From contig CP065007.1 in the NCBI GenBank assembly GCA_016699715.1, forward strand, positions 1,736,001-1,800,000: 64,000 bases of DNA, read 5' to 3'. The notes beneath the pieces are model-generated. The model did no database searches. It was not told the DNA's origin and worked only from the letters and a program-made list of their open reading frames with translations. Below, one piece after another: positions 20,003-28,332 of the stretch (within the stretch, counting starts at the first letter, position 1; each line of letters starts with the position of its first letter). Source of the stretch: Candidatus Competibacteraceae bacterium (lineage in GTDB: Bacteria; Pseudomonadota; Gammaproteobacteria; Competibacterales; Competibacteraceae). A program made the position numbers and the translations under genes.

Positions 20003-21996
20003 GTACGCCCGGCACGGGCGTGAACTGATGGGGTGAAAGCCCCCTGTAGGAGTACCTGTGTCCACAATGTGGATAGTAACTACTAGCCGACGGCAAGGGC
20101 AAACCCGTGAGGGTCTGTCTGGAGGAAGCCCGAGTGCAAAGGTGCGAGCCGACGGACAGAAACCGCATAGAAGGCTCAGTCCCCGGGCGAGTCAGCACAA
20201 GGTGACGAAGCCCGACAGGTGCAGGGGATAGGGTAAATGCGGCGGTTGTGCACGGAAAGTTCATGTCCTTATCCGGGGAGATCTGTCCCGCATGCAGCCC
20301 GTACCGCTATGGGAGCCGAACTGAGGCCCAGTCCGAAAGGGCTGGATAGACCATCGAACCCTACGGGGGCTGTGGTCGCCAGGGAGCCGGCCTGAGGCCC
20401 GGCGCGAAAGTGCTGGCATCGCCACCGGACCCTACCGCGACTCGGGCAGCGCGTCGGGCGGCAACGTCCGGCGTGATGGGACAGAAGTCAGCAGAGGCCA
20501 TAGTAGCAGGCACGCCCTGGAGGGCGTTGCCGGCGAAGGGCCGAACATGAGAAGCCAAGGTGGAGCCGTGGATTGCTCGCAGACGTTGACGAACCCGCTC
20601 GGGGGAGACGAACGGCGGCGCGATGCCATGCAGCCAACCTTGCACGACGACCTGATGGAGCGGGTGCTGGAGAGCGAGAACATGCGACGGGCCTGGAAGC
20701 GGGTGAAGTCCAATCGGGGTGCGCCCGGCATCGACGGGATGGGCACCGAGGACTTTGCCGAGTTTGCGCGTTCGAGCGGGCCGACGATCCGCCAAGCCCT
20801 GCGCGATGGCAGCTACCGGCCCCAGCCGGTGCGGCGGGTGAGCATCCCGAAACCCCAAGGAGGCGAGCGCCTGCTCGGCATCCCGACGGTCCTGGATCGC
20901 GTCATCCAACAAGCCATCGCGCAAGTCCTGGGGCCGCTGTTCGATCCAGGGTTTTCGGAATCGAGCTTCGGCTTCCGGCCCGGACGTTCTGCCCATGGAG
21001 CACTGAGGCGGGTACCAGCCCATATCGGGGCCGGCTACCGTATCGCCGTCGATCTGGACCTGGCGAAGTTCTTCGACATGGTCCAGCACGACGTCCTGAT
21101 GGCCCGTGTGGCCAGAAAGATTCGCGACAAGCGGCTGCTGGCATTGATCGGCGCGTACCTGCGGGCAGGCGTCCTGGTTGGAGAAACCATTGAGGCAACG
21201 GCGATCGGCACGCCGCAAGGCGGACCGCTCTCGCCGCTGCTGGCCAATATCCTCTTGGATGACCTCGACAAGGAACTGGAGCGGCGGGAATACCGGTTGG
21301 TCCGCTACGCGGATGACCTGTTGATCCTCGTGCGCAGCCACCGCGCCGGCGAGCGGGTCATGGCGAGCGTGTCTCGCTTCCTGACCGGCAAGCTCAAGCT
21401 GGTGGTCAACGAGCACAAGAGCCAGGTGGTCAAGACCAATGACTGCGAATTCCTCGGATTCATCTTCCGGGGCAAGAAGCTGCGTTGGAGCGAGCGCGCC
21501 TATCACGACTTCCGCGACCGGCTGCGCAAGCTGACCGGGCGGAGTTGGGGCGTGTCGATGGACTACCGGTTCAAGAAGCTCGCCGAATATGTCCGGGGTT
21601 GGATGGGCTACTTCGGCATCTCGGACTACTATCGGCCGATCCCCGAGCTGGACCACTGGCTGCGCCGGCGGGTGCGCATGTGCTACTGGAAACAGTGGCG
21701 CGGCGTGCGCAACCGTATCCGCAACCTGCTGGCCCTGGGGACGCCGAAACGCGCGGCGATCTGGACGGGCATGAGCTCCAAGAGCTACTGGCGCCTGTCT
21801 CGCTCGCTGGGCACCCAAACCGGGATGACCAACGACTGGCTGAAGAGCCAGGGCTTGATTGGCATTCGCGATCAATGGATGAAAGCGCATGGCTATGCCT
21901 GAACCGTCGTGTGCTCCCTTCGCATGAACCGCCTAGTGCGGACCCGCATGCTAGGTGGTGTGGGGAGGGCGGGTTAAACACCCGCCCTTACCCGAT
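20003..21996 (+). mobile_element. Group IIC-attC intron
   Basis: A 1,994-bp intron. The 5' end GTACGCCCGGC is close to the GTGCG group II start, followed by the conserved GAACTGATGGGGTGAAAGCCCC domain I region. The 3' end has a domain-V-like stem (GCCTAGTGCGG with GCATGCTAGG), a domain VI hairpin (GGGCGGG/CCCGCCC) and the terminal AT. It encodes a maturase without an endonuclease domain. It sits in the attC core in the orientation opposite to the cassette genes, exactly as known group IIC-attC introns do. Boundaries were chosen because they restore the attC core. Confidence 0.88.
20547..21902 (+). CDS. ltrA: Group II intron reverse transcriptase/maturase
   Basis: A 451-residue intron-encoded protein. 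The RT domain covers roughly residues 50-310, with GIPTVLDRVIQQAIAQVL, SFGFRPGRSAHGAL, GTPQGGPLSPLLANILLDDLD and the catalytic YADD box (RYADDLLIL). Domain X (maturase) follows, with LRKLTGRSWGVSMDYRFKKLAEYVRGWMGYF. It ends after KAHGYA with no HNH endonuclease, typical of class C. The reading frame is intact, so the intron may be mobile. Confidence 0.95.
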   Translation: MRSQGGAVDCSQTLTNPLGGDERRRDAMQPTLHDDLMERVLESENMRRAWKRVKSNRGAPGIDGMGTEDFAEFARSSGPTIRQALRDGSYRPQPVRRVSIPKPQGGERLLGIPTVLDRVIQQAIAQVLGPLFDPGFSESSFGFRPGRSAHGALRRVPAHIGAGYRIAVDLDLAKFFDMVQHDVLMARVARKIRDKRLLALIGAYLRAGVLVGETIEATAIGTPQGGPLSPLLANILLDDLDKELERREYRLVRYADDLLILVRSHRAGERVMASVSRFLTGKLKLVVNEHKSQVVKTNDCEFLGFIFRGKKLRWSERAYHDFRDRLRKLTGRSWGVSMDYRFKKLAEYVRGWMGYFGISDYYRPIPELDHWLRRRVRMCYWKQWRGVRNRIRNLLALGTPKRAAIWTGMSSKSYWRLSRSLGTQTGMTNDWLKSQGLIGIRDQWMKAHGYA

Positions 21997-22499
21997 TAGG
22001 CATGAGCTTCCGTAATAAAACTCAGAACTACAGCCGAAACGTACAACCCAACCCCAAACGCGGCATGATTCATAAGACTACGTAGCCGCGCCTGCATGGG
22101 ATTTGGCGTCTTAGACGCCGCAATGCCAAGGCCGACTGAAGGGTGCATGATAAGAAAGGGAAAGCCAACAGTAGCAATGCCGAAGACTAAAGCAGGCATC
22201 AGAGTCGGCGACTGTAGCCATTTGGGTGTGGCCAATGCCACAAGGGCAAGCGCGAACAGCGCCCCTATTGTGTAATGCGCAACCCAGCCGATTGTGCACT
22301 CGGCTGGCTTCTGAGCAGCAGCGGTAATGCTTTGATGTTTGATGGAGCCATTGGTCATGTGGAGCAGCCAACGACCAACCATGCAATAGTTGGAAGAAGG
22401 AATTTTGAAGGCCTGCTTGAGAAATATGGCCCAGAGATCCATGACGAAGGTTGCGCCGAGGCCGACGGTAACAGTGCCAATTAGCAGTTCAAATTTCAT
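21996..22499 (-). CDS. DUF2938 family membrane protein, integron cassette
   Basis: A 167-residue inner-membrane protein with four hydrophobic helices, matching DUF2938 (GLGATFVMDLWAIFLKQAF, GWVAHYTIGALFALALV, GFPFLIMHPSVGLGIAASKTPNP, RSLMNHAAFGVGLY). Function unknown. The ATG at 22499 has GAGG 5 nt upstream. The gene is intact although its attC carries the intron directly after the stop codon. Confidence 0.85.
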   Translation of the reverse strand: MKFELLIGTVTVGLGATFVMDLWAIFLKQAFKIPSSNYCMVGRWLLHMTNGSIKHQSITAAAQKPAECTIGWVAHYTIGALFALALVALATPKWLQSPTLMPALVFGIATVGFPFLIMHPSVGLGIAASKTPNPMQARLRSLMNHAAFGVGLYVSAVVLSFITEAHA

Positions 22500-22531
22500 G
22501 GTCACCTCGATGCTGCTTGCTAATGCCTAAC

Positions 22532-22682
22532 GGGGCGGCGGATAAGCCGCGAGGACGGAAAAGCCGAAGGCTTTGACGGCCGATGTCGGCTTGATCCGCG
22601 TGGTTGTGCGGCGCGAAGCGCCAAGCAACCAGCGGATTGCAATCCGCCGCCCCGTTTCGCGGGCGCGAAGCGTCCGCGAAAC
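22532..22682 (-). repeat. Gene-less structured cassette unit, copy 3
   Basis: A 151-bp unit, nearly identical to copies at 25409-25560 and 29208-29359. Its outer part is a palindrome (GGGGCGGCGGAT with ATCCGCCGCCCC), with inner hairpins AAAGCC/GGCTTT, GGCGC/GCGCC and GCGGGCGC/GCGTCCGC. On the minus strand it begins GTTTCGC and is followed by GTTAGGC, so it lies between two GTT crossover points. No ORF makes sense across the copies. Read as an integron cassette made almost only of attC. Confidence 0.75.
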
Positions 22683-22746
22683 GCTATGCTCACCGGCAAA
22701 ATGCGAGCGCAGCGAGTATTTTGTCCGGTGGAGCTAATTGTTAGAA
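22676..22746 (-). other. attC site of the acyltransferase cassette
   Basis: Ends GTTAGAA on the plus strand and folds through CTCACCGGCAAAATGCGAGC with the matching GAGTATTTTGTCCGGTGGAG. Its inner crossover core is GCGAAAC, contributed by the gene-less unit inserted next to it. The acyltransferase stop codon lies within the site. Confidence 0.8.
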
Positions 22747-22930
22747 GATTCTGTGCTGACAGGTGCCGAAACTGACGCTCTTTTGTAAACCAAAGAGTAT
22801 GGTTTCTCAATAAATATAAACAAGATCGTAGACGGTACAAGAGTAGCAAAAAACGCCACTGGCAAGCCTACCCAAAACACCCAATCATCAGCACTCTTTG
22901 GTACGTAAACAACAGCCAAAACCATAAATA

Positions 22931-23942
22931 ACGCGATGTTCGACTTTTTCGAGGAGAGATGAGGGCAGACCGATGCGGCATGACGGTGCGAGCTAAGCTG
23001 AGAGGAACCAACCACCTCAACCGCACGGAGAGACCGCCATGCCGCTTGAAGACTTTATCATCACGGTGTTTTGCTGGGTAGAAGAACACCTGGAAGCCCT
23101 GCTGGGGATCATCGCTTGCGCCAGCGTGGTTTTGCCCCGAAGTTGGCGGACAGCGAAGTGATCACCATGGAGGTGGTGGGTGAGTTTCTGGGTTTGGATA
23201 CCGATGTGGGCATCTGGAAGTATTTCCGTCGTCATTGGCCGTCGTGGTTTCCAAGACTCGGATCGCGAACCACGTTTGCCCAGCAAGCGGCCAATCTCTG
23301 GGTCGTCAAACAGCGGCTGCATCGGCATCTGCTGATCGACTTGGGGGCGGTGACGGACCCTATTCACCTCGTCGATGGCTGCCCCATGCCGGTGTGTATG
23401 CTGACCCGTGCCCCGCAATGCCGATGTTTTCCCGAGGCGGCCGGCTTCGGCTATTGCGCGGCAAAAAAGCAGTATTATTATGGACTTCATGGTCACTTGA
23501 TGATCACATTCGATGGCGTGATCACGGCGTGGACGGTGACCCCCGCCGCCGGTGATGAACGCGAAGCGCTTTGGGATTTGACGGACGGCGTTCACGGCTT
23601 GGTCATTGGCGACAAGGGATACCTGAGCGCCTGTCTTCAGGCGGAACTGGCAACCACGGGGATCGATTTGCAAACCCCCTTGCGGGCGAACATGGCCGAT
23701 TCCCGTGCGCCTTGGATCATCCAACAACTGACGAGAACCCGCCGCCTCGTGGAAACCGTCATCGGTCAACTGACCGAGCAGTTTCATTTTGAGAAAATCC
23801 GGGCGCGGGATGTTTGGCACTTGACGAGTCGGATCGCCCGAAAAATCTTGGCGCACACCTTGGGTATTTTCATGAACCGGCAAATCGGTCGGTCAGACCT
23901 GCAGTTTGAGAGCCTGATCGCCTGAAAAGTCGAACATCGCGT
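22931..23942 (+). mobile_element. IS982-family insertion sequence, 1,012 bp
   Basis: Terminal inverted repeats ACGCGATGTTCGACTTTT (left) and its complement (right) are nearly perfect over 18 bases. A 7-bp target duplication ATAAATA lies at 22924-22930 and 23943-23949. It encodes a transposase with an N-terminal frame break and disrupts the acyltransferase cassette. Confidence 0.92.
23039..23925 (+). pseudogene. IS982-family transposase, frameshifted near its N-terminus
   Basis: Translation from the ATG at 23039 gives MPLEDFIITVFCWVEEHLEALLG, then at about 23107 the frame shifts by -1 into DHRLRQRGFAPKLADSE and the rest of an IS982 transposase (about 290 residues in total). The DDE-type core is present (IHLVDGCPMPVC, VIGDKGYLSA). 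A single missing G in a GGGG run explains the break. It could be an inactivating deletion or, less likely, a -1 frameshift site. Confidence 0.8.
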
Positions 23943-24888
23943 ATAAATACGAATTTCAGTGCAAGGCCATGAATTAAGTAATATGAGTAACTCATATTGC
24001 CCAGCCACCTCATTGGTGTAAACTTGAATATCCTGTTTGAGATTCCTTCGGAAGAAAAGCATTCAAGGCAAAATATAAAGAAGAGAATAAAGAGCAATAA
24101 AAACTTCCACCAATTGTTCGCTTCAAAAGCGTTAAGCAATATGACAGACGCTATCGCTAGAGCTAGAGCGGGAAGACCAATTGGAGGTATATTATCTATA
24201 TTTTTTTTATGCTCGACGACTTCAAACAACAATATTCCAGAAATGAACATTAGTAATCTGATGTGCCCGCCGTAGATAGCAAAATACGCAAAAAGGAGAA
24301 CTGACACACAAATAAATAGAGCAGCTCTCGATTTCCAATTCCATTCGCGTAACCTAAATAAGCTGATCAACAATGGAATCAATAGATAATAGAAAAATTC
24401 ATAACTTAATGACCAGGCTACGGTGATGATGGCATTTATATCAAATAGACCAGGAAGGAGGAGCAGGTTTTGCATTACAAATATTAGACCTTCCCAACCA
24501 TCTGGAATTTTGGACTCAGAAGGGAACGCAGCCGACAATAAGAGGTAGATTAGAAAGACAGTGACGAATGTTGGGTAAATTCTTTGGATTCTTCTCGCAA
24601 GATAGCTACCAAAAGGCTTCTTCTTTCTTATTAGCATTCCATAAATTAAGTATCCGCTTAAAACAAAAAAAAGATCAACACCAATATTGCCAATACTGCG
24701 CACATGAGCAGATAGTATTTGTGTTGCAGATGCTTTTGTAAGCCAAGGGTCAACGAGCGTAACGTAGTGAACCAAGAATACTAAAAATACCGCAAAACCA
24801 CGGATTCCTTCCATGGAAACAATAGCCTTGTGTGTAGTGTGCGAAATTTCAAATGTGTTTCTAAGCCAAGACATTGCTTCTTTGTGTC

Positions 24889-25128
24889 CTATTTACTTCT
24901 AACGTTTTCGAGTTGAGCGGCACGCGCGCAAACGCTCGCTTGGGCGACTACGCCAATCGCGTGTCCGGTCGAACGAGGCGTTAGGCTGAGATAGTCGTGC
25001 TCGTGGTTCGCTGATTGTTGGCGTTCCCATTTTCGCCCGCTCCCGGTTATTGCTTGAATCGCAAAAACAACTGCGAAAACTGCACTATTGCGCGAAGCAA
25101 GTAAGCGATGACGCTTCAATGGTTTCAA
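24889..25128 (-). CDS. Possible 79-codon cassette ORF, doubtful
   Basis: An open frame from a TTG codon inside the loop of a perfect hairpin (25092-25155) through the attC site to 24889. The product is basic and Ala/Arg-rich with one weak hydrophobic patch (AVFAVVFAIQAI) and no known domain. Running through attC and lacking an ATG and a ribosome-binding site make a real gene uncertain; the cassette may carry no gene. Confidence 0.25.
   Translation of the reverse strand: MKPLKRHRLLASRNSAVFAVVFAIQAITGSGRKWERQQSANHEHDYLSLTPRSTGHAIGVVAQASVCARAAQLENVRSK
24897..24986 (-). other. attC site (90 bp)
   Basis: Starts TTCTAAC and ends GTTAGGC on the plus strand, with an imperfectly paired interior (GAGTTGAGCGGCACGCG against CGCGTGTCCGGTCGAAC). 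It closes the cassette that carries the MITE and the 25-bp inverted repeat. Confidence 0.85.
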
Positions 25129-25155
25129 TTAAGCGTCATCGCTTACTTGCTTCGC
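25092..25155. repeat. Perfect 25-bp inverted repeat
   Basis: Arms 25092-25116 and 25131-25155 are exact complements (starting GCGAAGCAAGTAAGCGATG), with a 14-nt loop. It would form a very stable cruciform or RNA hairpin. No target duplication or coding role was seen. Confidence 0.85.
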
Positions 25156-25206
25156 TCTATATCACGTTTTTAAACCCCAGAAAATCACCCATTGGTTATA
25201 TTCAAT

Positions 25207-25328
25207 GCGGGGTGTCCATCTGAGTGCGGTGGACACCAGATATTGTGATCTTGACCATCGAAGCGCCCTTTCTATGGTGTGTCAAGATCTAATCCATAGG
25301 CACTACCGCACTCAGATGGACACCCCGC
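25207..25328. mobile_element. MITE-like 122-bp palindromic element
   Basis: Perfect 24-bp terminal inverted repeats (25207-25230 and 25305-25328; left end GCGGGGTGTCCATCTG) flank an interior with a second nested pair (GATCTTGAC/GTCAAGATC). An 8-bp direct repeat TATTCAAT lies immediately outside (25199-25206 and 25329-25336), the mark of transposition. There is no coding capacity, so it would be mobilised in trans by a transposase that makes 8-bp duplications; no parent element is in the window. Confidence 0.85.
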
Positions 25329-25408
25329 TATTCAATTTCCCGATTATTGCGCTATGCGTTTTGCTCAATATCGGTAATTACATTTACGCACGTCTATCTT
25401 GGCTTAAC

Positions 25409-25560
25409 GGGGCGGCGGATAAGCCGCAAGGGCGGAAAAGCCGAAGGCTTTAACGACCGATGTCGGCTTGATCCGCGTGGTTGTGCGGCGCGGAGCGCCA
25501 AGCAGCCATGCGGATTGCAATCCGCCGCCCCGTTTCGCGGGCGCGAAGCGTCCGCGAAAC
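25409..25560 (-). repeat. Gene-less structured cassette unit, copy 2
   Basis: A 152-bp copy of the unit described at 22532. It lies between GCTTAAC on its left and the hicBA attC on its right, again exactly between two GTT crossover points. It differs from the other copies by a few scattered substitutions (for example AAGGG for GAGGA near the left end). Confidence 0.75.
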
Positions 25561-25613
25561 GCCCGGCTTCACCTGCCCCGCGTAGCGGGGTCAGGTGCAA
25601 GCCCCAGTTAGGT
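25554..25613 (-). other. attC site of the hicBA cassette
   Basis: A short attC ending GTTAGGT on the plus strand, with a hairpin GCTTCACCTGCCCC-GCGTA-GGGGTCAGGTGCAAGC. Its inner core is the GCGAAAC contributed by the neighbouring gene-less unit. The hicA stop codon overlaps the GTTAGGT core. Confidence 0.8.
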
Positions 25614-25793
25614 ATCGTCGTTACTAAGAATTTTGATGATATGTTTCGCTAAGTGTTCATTAACTTCTCGATGCCGAGGAACAGGTTGCGATATTCTAGT
25701 GCGTGGATTTTGATACCAATCATGGTTGCCACCATGACGGATAAAGACGCAGCTCATATCTTCAAGTTTCTTTATTAGATCCTTGTTTTTCAC
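25608..25793 (-). CDS. hicA: HicA family toxin (mRNA interferase)
   Basis: A 61-residue double-stranded-RNA-binding-fold toxin that cleaves mRNA until neutralised by HicB. It shows the family pattern: a helix then MSCVFIRHGGNHDWYQNP with the catalytic His after GGN, followed by PVPRHREVNEHLAKHIIKIL. The GTG start overlaps the hicB stop (GTGA), giving tight coupling. The order is antitoxin first, toxin second. Confidence 0.88.
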   Translation of the reverse strand: MKNKDLIKKLEDMSCVFIRHGGNHDWYQNPRTRISQPVPRHREVNEHLAKHIIKILSNDDT

Positions 25794-25978
25794 GACACTT
25801 CGATCTCAGCGACTCGGCGAATATTCGAGATTGTTCCGCTAGTCAGTTCCTTATAAATATCAATCAAATTTTTCTTTAATTCTTCTTCTGTTTCACCTTG
25901 AGTCCAGTAATCTGGAAATTCATCAAAGTAGCCTAACCACATATCTTCATCTTTCCAATAAGTATATTTCTGTTTCAT
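25790..25978 (-). CDS. hicB: HicB family antitoxin
   Basis: A 62-residue partial-RNase-H-fold antitoxin: YTYWKDEDMWLGYFDEFPDYWTQGETEEELKKNL is the HicB core. No DNA-binding tail is obvious, so it belongs to short HicBs. The ATG at 25978 has GAGG 5 nt upstream; a longer frame from 26005 is less likely. Encoded in a cassette, the pair may stabilise the array. Confidence 0.87.
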   Translation of the reverse strand: MKQKYTYWKDEDMWLGYFDEFPDYWTQGETEEELKKNLIDIYKELTSGTISNIRRVAEIEVS

Positions 25979-26079
25979 TGCTGCCTCACTAATCAATATC
26001 AACACTTAGTATTAGACGTACCTGCCGTACATACCGCAGTCATGCGCAAGGCTCTATAAGGAAGGCGGGTTTCACTTCG

Positions 26080-26160
26080 CTCTAACCGCCCTACGCGCTA
26101 GGCCAGTTGATTGAATATTGGGTTGCCAAACAGACGGCAACCTGACTTACGTGGTTACAG
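26080..26160 (-). other. Possible degenerate attC after the secreted-protein gene
   Basis: CTCTAAC on the left and GTTACAG on the right could be the two cores, with a GGTTGCC/GGCAACC hairpin between. The cores match poorly, so this is only a candidate for the boundary between the hicBA and secreted-protein cassettes. The stretch 26006-26079 holds nothing else recognisable except a small GC-rich stem. Confidence 0.35.
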
Positions 26161-26170
26161 TAGATGATAA

Positions 26171-26494
26171 TTATTCCGGTGGTGGGAGAGGTAGGGTCAT
26201 TAACTTCTTAAAGGCAGCTTCGCACCCCCAACCCATCATCGTGATAGTGTTTTTTGCTCTGAGCTTTAAAACAACTGGCATTCCGTCTATCTCGGGTTTA
26301 GAAAAATGGGTTAGTCCGTAATACTGTACTCGGGGGGCTAGGGCATTTTCTGCGTCTTTATCCTCAATATGTTTGGCTTCGACGCAGGCCGCTAGTTTTG
26401 CATAAGTGTCGATAAACTCCTCTTTACCCATTGTTTCTGCTACTGCAGACGTAACCAAGCCTACAACTGTCACGACCAGAACTAGTCGCCTCAT
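26171..26494 (-). CDS. Small secreted protein of unknown function, integron cassette
   Basis: A 107-residue protein with a clear signal peptide (RRLVLVVTVVGLVTSAVAET, cleavage after AVA). The mature part has two cysteines (LAACVEA, GWGCEAA) that could form a disulfide. No family recognised. The ATG at 26494 has AGGAG upstream, but an IS5-type element begins 13 bp beyond the start codon, so the native promoter has been displaced. Confidence 0.65.
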   Translation of the reverse strand: MRRLVLVVTVVGLVTSAVAETMGKEEFIDTYAKLAACVEAKHIEDKDAENALAPRVQYYGLTHFSKPEIDGMPVVLKLRAKNTITMMGWGCEAAFKKLMTLPLPPPE

Positions 26495-26635
26495 GTTTTA
26501 CTCCTTAGAAGCTGTACAAAAACTCAATTACCTAAGCTGCCTCTAAAGCAGCCCCTTGTAATAATGCTCGTTCTTTACAAATTCTTCGCAGCATGAGTCG
26601 AATTGAGGCCATATAAACATGACCCGTACTCGATG

Positions 26636-28332
26636 GGGCGTAACCAGTCGAGCGCGCCCTTGGTTCAGGCGACGAGTCGAAGCCGGGTGGATGGGGGTTG
26701 GCTCGGGATGTTCGCATAGAGGCGCGCCGTTTCGGTTTGGATGTAATGGTTCATGAACGGCTCCCATTCGTCGTTGAGCGCCACGCAGCGCAGGTTCAAC
26801 AGGGCCTGGGCGCCGGGCAGGGTCCAATGCATCCCGGCCCGTTCCATCCGGTCCTTGACCGCATGGCGGCAGGCCCCTTCGATCACCCCTGAGGCGATGG
26901 GATAGCCGGCGGCGAGATACCGATCGTAATGAATGCGGTCGCGGTGGCGGTCGAAATAACCGTGAATCTGTTCCAGCCGGGCGCGGGCGGCGGCGGACAG
27001 GTGGCCCTGCTCGGCCAGGTCCTGTAGCCAGCGAATCACCCCGGTCCCCACCCCGTCGAGCAGGGCATGCACCAGCACCTTCATCAGTTTAGTCGCCAGC
27101 GGGCTACCGGACGGCTGAAACAGGTGAACGGCGTCCCACAAATAGCCGGTCGCATGGAGCAGATCGAGGATCTCGACCCGCGCGGTGTCGCCCAAGGTGT
27201 CCGCCGCGGCGTCCCACAACGCCGGCTGACCGTCCATCAGCAGGACCCAGGTTTGCCGGTGGTCGGGGTCGCGCTGGCGAGCCTCAGCCCGCAACCAGGG
27301 GAACACCACCTCGACCGGGCGCGGTGCGGCGAGCGCCGCCGCCACGGCGGCGGCCACCGGCAACACCGCGCACAGCCGTTTCTGTCGAGGCGCCGGTCGG
27401 GGCGTCGCCGAGGGTTCCGTGGGGGCGGTCGGATCGCGAAACAAGGACTCGACCACGGCGGTGGCGGTACGCGGATGCGGCTCGATCTGATAGGCCGCAC
27501 CGAGCACGGCCATCTTCTTACGATCCGGCTTCGGCCCTCGGGTGTGGTCGTGGGCGGCGATGGTCGGGGCGTCGGCCGGCTTGCGGATCGGGACCCCCTT
27601 GCCATCGGCGCTCAGCACCACGAGCTGCTGGCCCGTCGCCGGGGCCGGCGGCGGTCGGGCCGCTTCATGACCGGCCACCGCCCCGGCCAGGGTCCGGGTC
27701 ATCGCCTCCAGGCTGGCCACCGACTGTTTCAGACCCAGGATGCGCGCCAGCACCGTGTTGACCTGACCGTAGGGATTCTCCACCGCCAGCGCTTGATCCC
27801 AGTCCTGCAAGAGATAGGAAAACGGGCCCTCGGGCAACCCCAGCCGGGCATCCAGCGGCGCCGCCTCGATCGCCTGGCCTTCCCGCGTGCCGTAGACCAC
27901 CCGCACCAGAGTGAAGTCGCCAAAGATCGACCGATAGGGTCGGCCATGGGGTTTGGGCAAGCGCTTGACCACTCGCCCGTCGGCCAGCGTCAGGGTTTTG
28001 CCGCAATCCCCGTCGCCCACCAAGGCAAAATACTGCGCTTGCATCTCATGACCCAGTCGCAACAGGCGCGACCACAGGCCGTGCTCCAGTTCGTGCGCCG
28101 GCAAGCCGTCGCGGGCGGCGTCGTACACGAACCCGGTCAGCACCGCCAAGTGCGCCGACAGGTCCAACCCCTTGCCTTCGGTCGTCAACGGCCACATCAT
28201 CGACATCGGTGGGTTCCTCGGGTGATTGCTTGTTGGGTGACATCAATCTACCCACCTCCGGGTCAACCGGGCAAGGGACCCACCGCCCCTTTCCACCCCG
28301 GCGCGCTACCCCGCGCTCGACTGGTTACGCCC
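26636..28332 (-). mobile_element. ISKra4-type insertion sequence, 1,697 bp
   Basis: Inverted repeats GGGCGTAACCAGTCGAGCG (left) and its complement (right) are perfect over about 20 bases. A 9-bp target duplication TACTCGATG lies at 26627-26635 and 28333-28341. It encodes one full-length transposase and inserted into the IS5-type transposase gene. Confidence 0.85.
26665..28206 (-). CDS. Transposase, ISKra4-like family
   Basis: A 513-residue transposase filling the inner element. An N-terminal helical region ends in LTLADGRVVKRLPKPHGRPY; an acidic catalytic core follows (LVVLSADGKGVPIRK, TWVLLMDGQPALWDAA), with AAGYPIASGVIEGACRHAVKDRMERAGMHW near the end, a segment typical of ISKra4 and related transposases. 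The frame is intact. The family name is by motif resemblance and not certain. Confidence 0.75.
   Translation of the reverse strand: MSMMWPLTTEGKGLDLSAHLAVLTGFVYDAARDGLPAHELEHGLWSRLLRLGHEMQAQYFALVGDGDCGKTLTLADGRVVKRLPKPHGRPYRSIFGDFTLVRVVYGTREGQAIEAAPLDARLGLPEGPFSYLLQDWDQALAVENPYGQVNTVLARILGLKQSVASLEAMTRTLAGAVAGHEAARPPPAPATGQQLVVLSADGKGVPIRKPADAPTIAAHDHTRGPKPDRKKMAVLGAAYQIEPHPRTATAVVESLFRDPTAPTEPSATPRPAPRQKRLCAVLPVAAAVAAALAAPRPVEVVFPWLRAEARQRDPDHRQTWVLLMDGQPALWDAAADTLGDTARVEILDLLHATGYLWDAVHLFQPSGSPLATKLMKVLVHALLDGVGTGVIRWLQDLAEQGHLSAAARARLEQIHGYFDRHRDRIHYDRYLAAGYPIASGVIEGACRHAVKDRMERAGMHWTLPGAQALLNLRCVALNDEWEPFMNHYIQTETARLYANIPSQPPSTRLRLVA

Larger units (their letters stand above)
19930..22001 (-). 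other. attC of the DUF2938 cassette, split by a group II intron
   Basis: The left part (19930-20002) starts CCATAAC and folds through GCTTGCC/GGCAAG; the right part is TAGGC at 21997-22001. Removing the intron joins CTTGT to TAGGC and rebuilds the R' core GTTAGGC inside TTGTTAGGC. The stop codon of the DUF2938 gene straddles the right junction. Confidence 0.85.
22734..24874 (-). pseudogene. Acyltransferase 3 family membrane protein, interrupted by an IS982-type element
   Basis: The N-terminal part (24874 down to 23950, about 308 codons) has the OafA-like acyltransferase 3 pattern: GIRGFAVFLVFLVHYV, NIGVDLFFVLSGYLIYG and YLARRIQRIYPTF, with many transmembrane helices. The C-terminal part ends in FIEKPYSLVYKR, the usual family end. 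Removing the IS and one 7-bp duplicate fuses KFVF to MVLAVV in frame, giving an intact protein of about 373 residues, so the insertion is recent. It probably O-acetylated a surface sugar or lipid when intact; the substrate is unknown. AT-rich codon use shows it is foreign. Confidence 0.85.

Noticed and set aside
25205..25453. Plus-strand ORF over the MITE and attC
   Set aside because: It runs through both terminal repeats of the MITE and into a recombination site, with no family resemblance.
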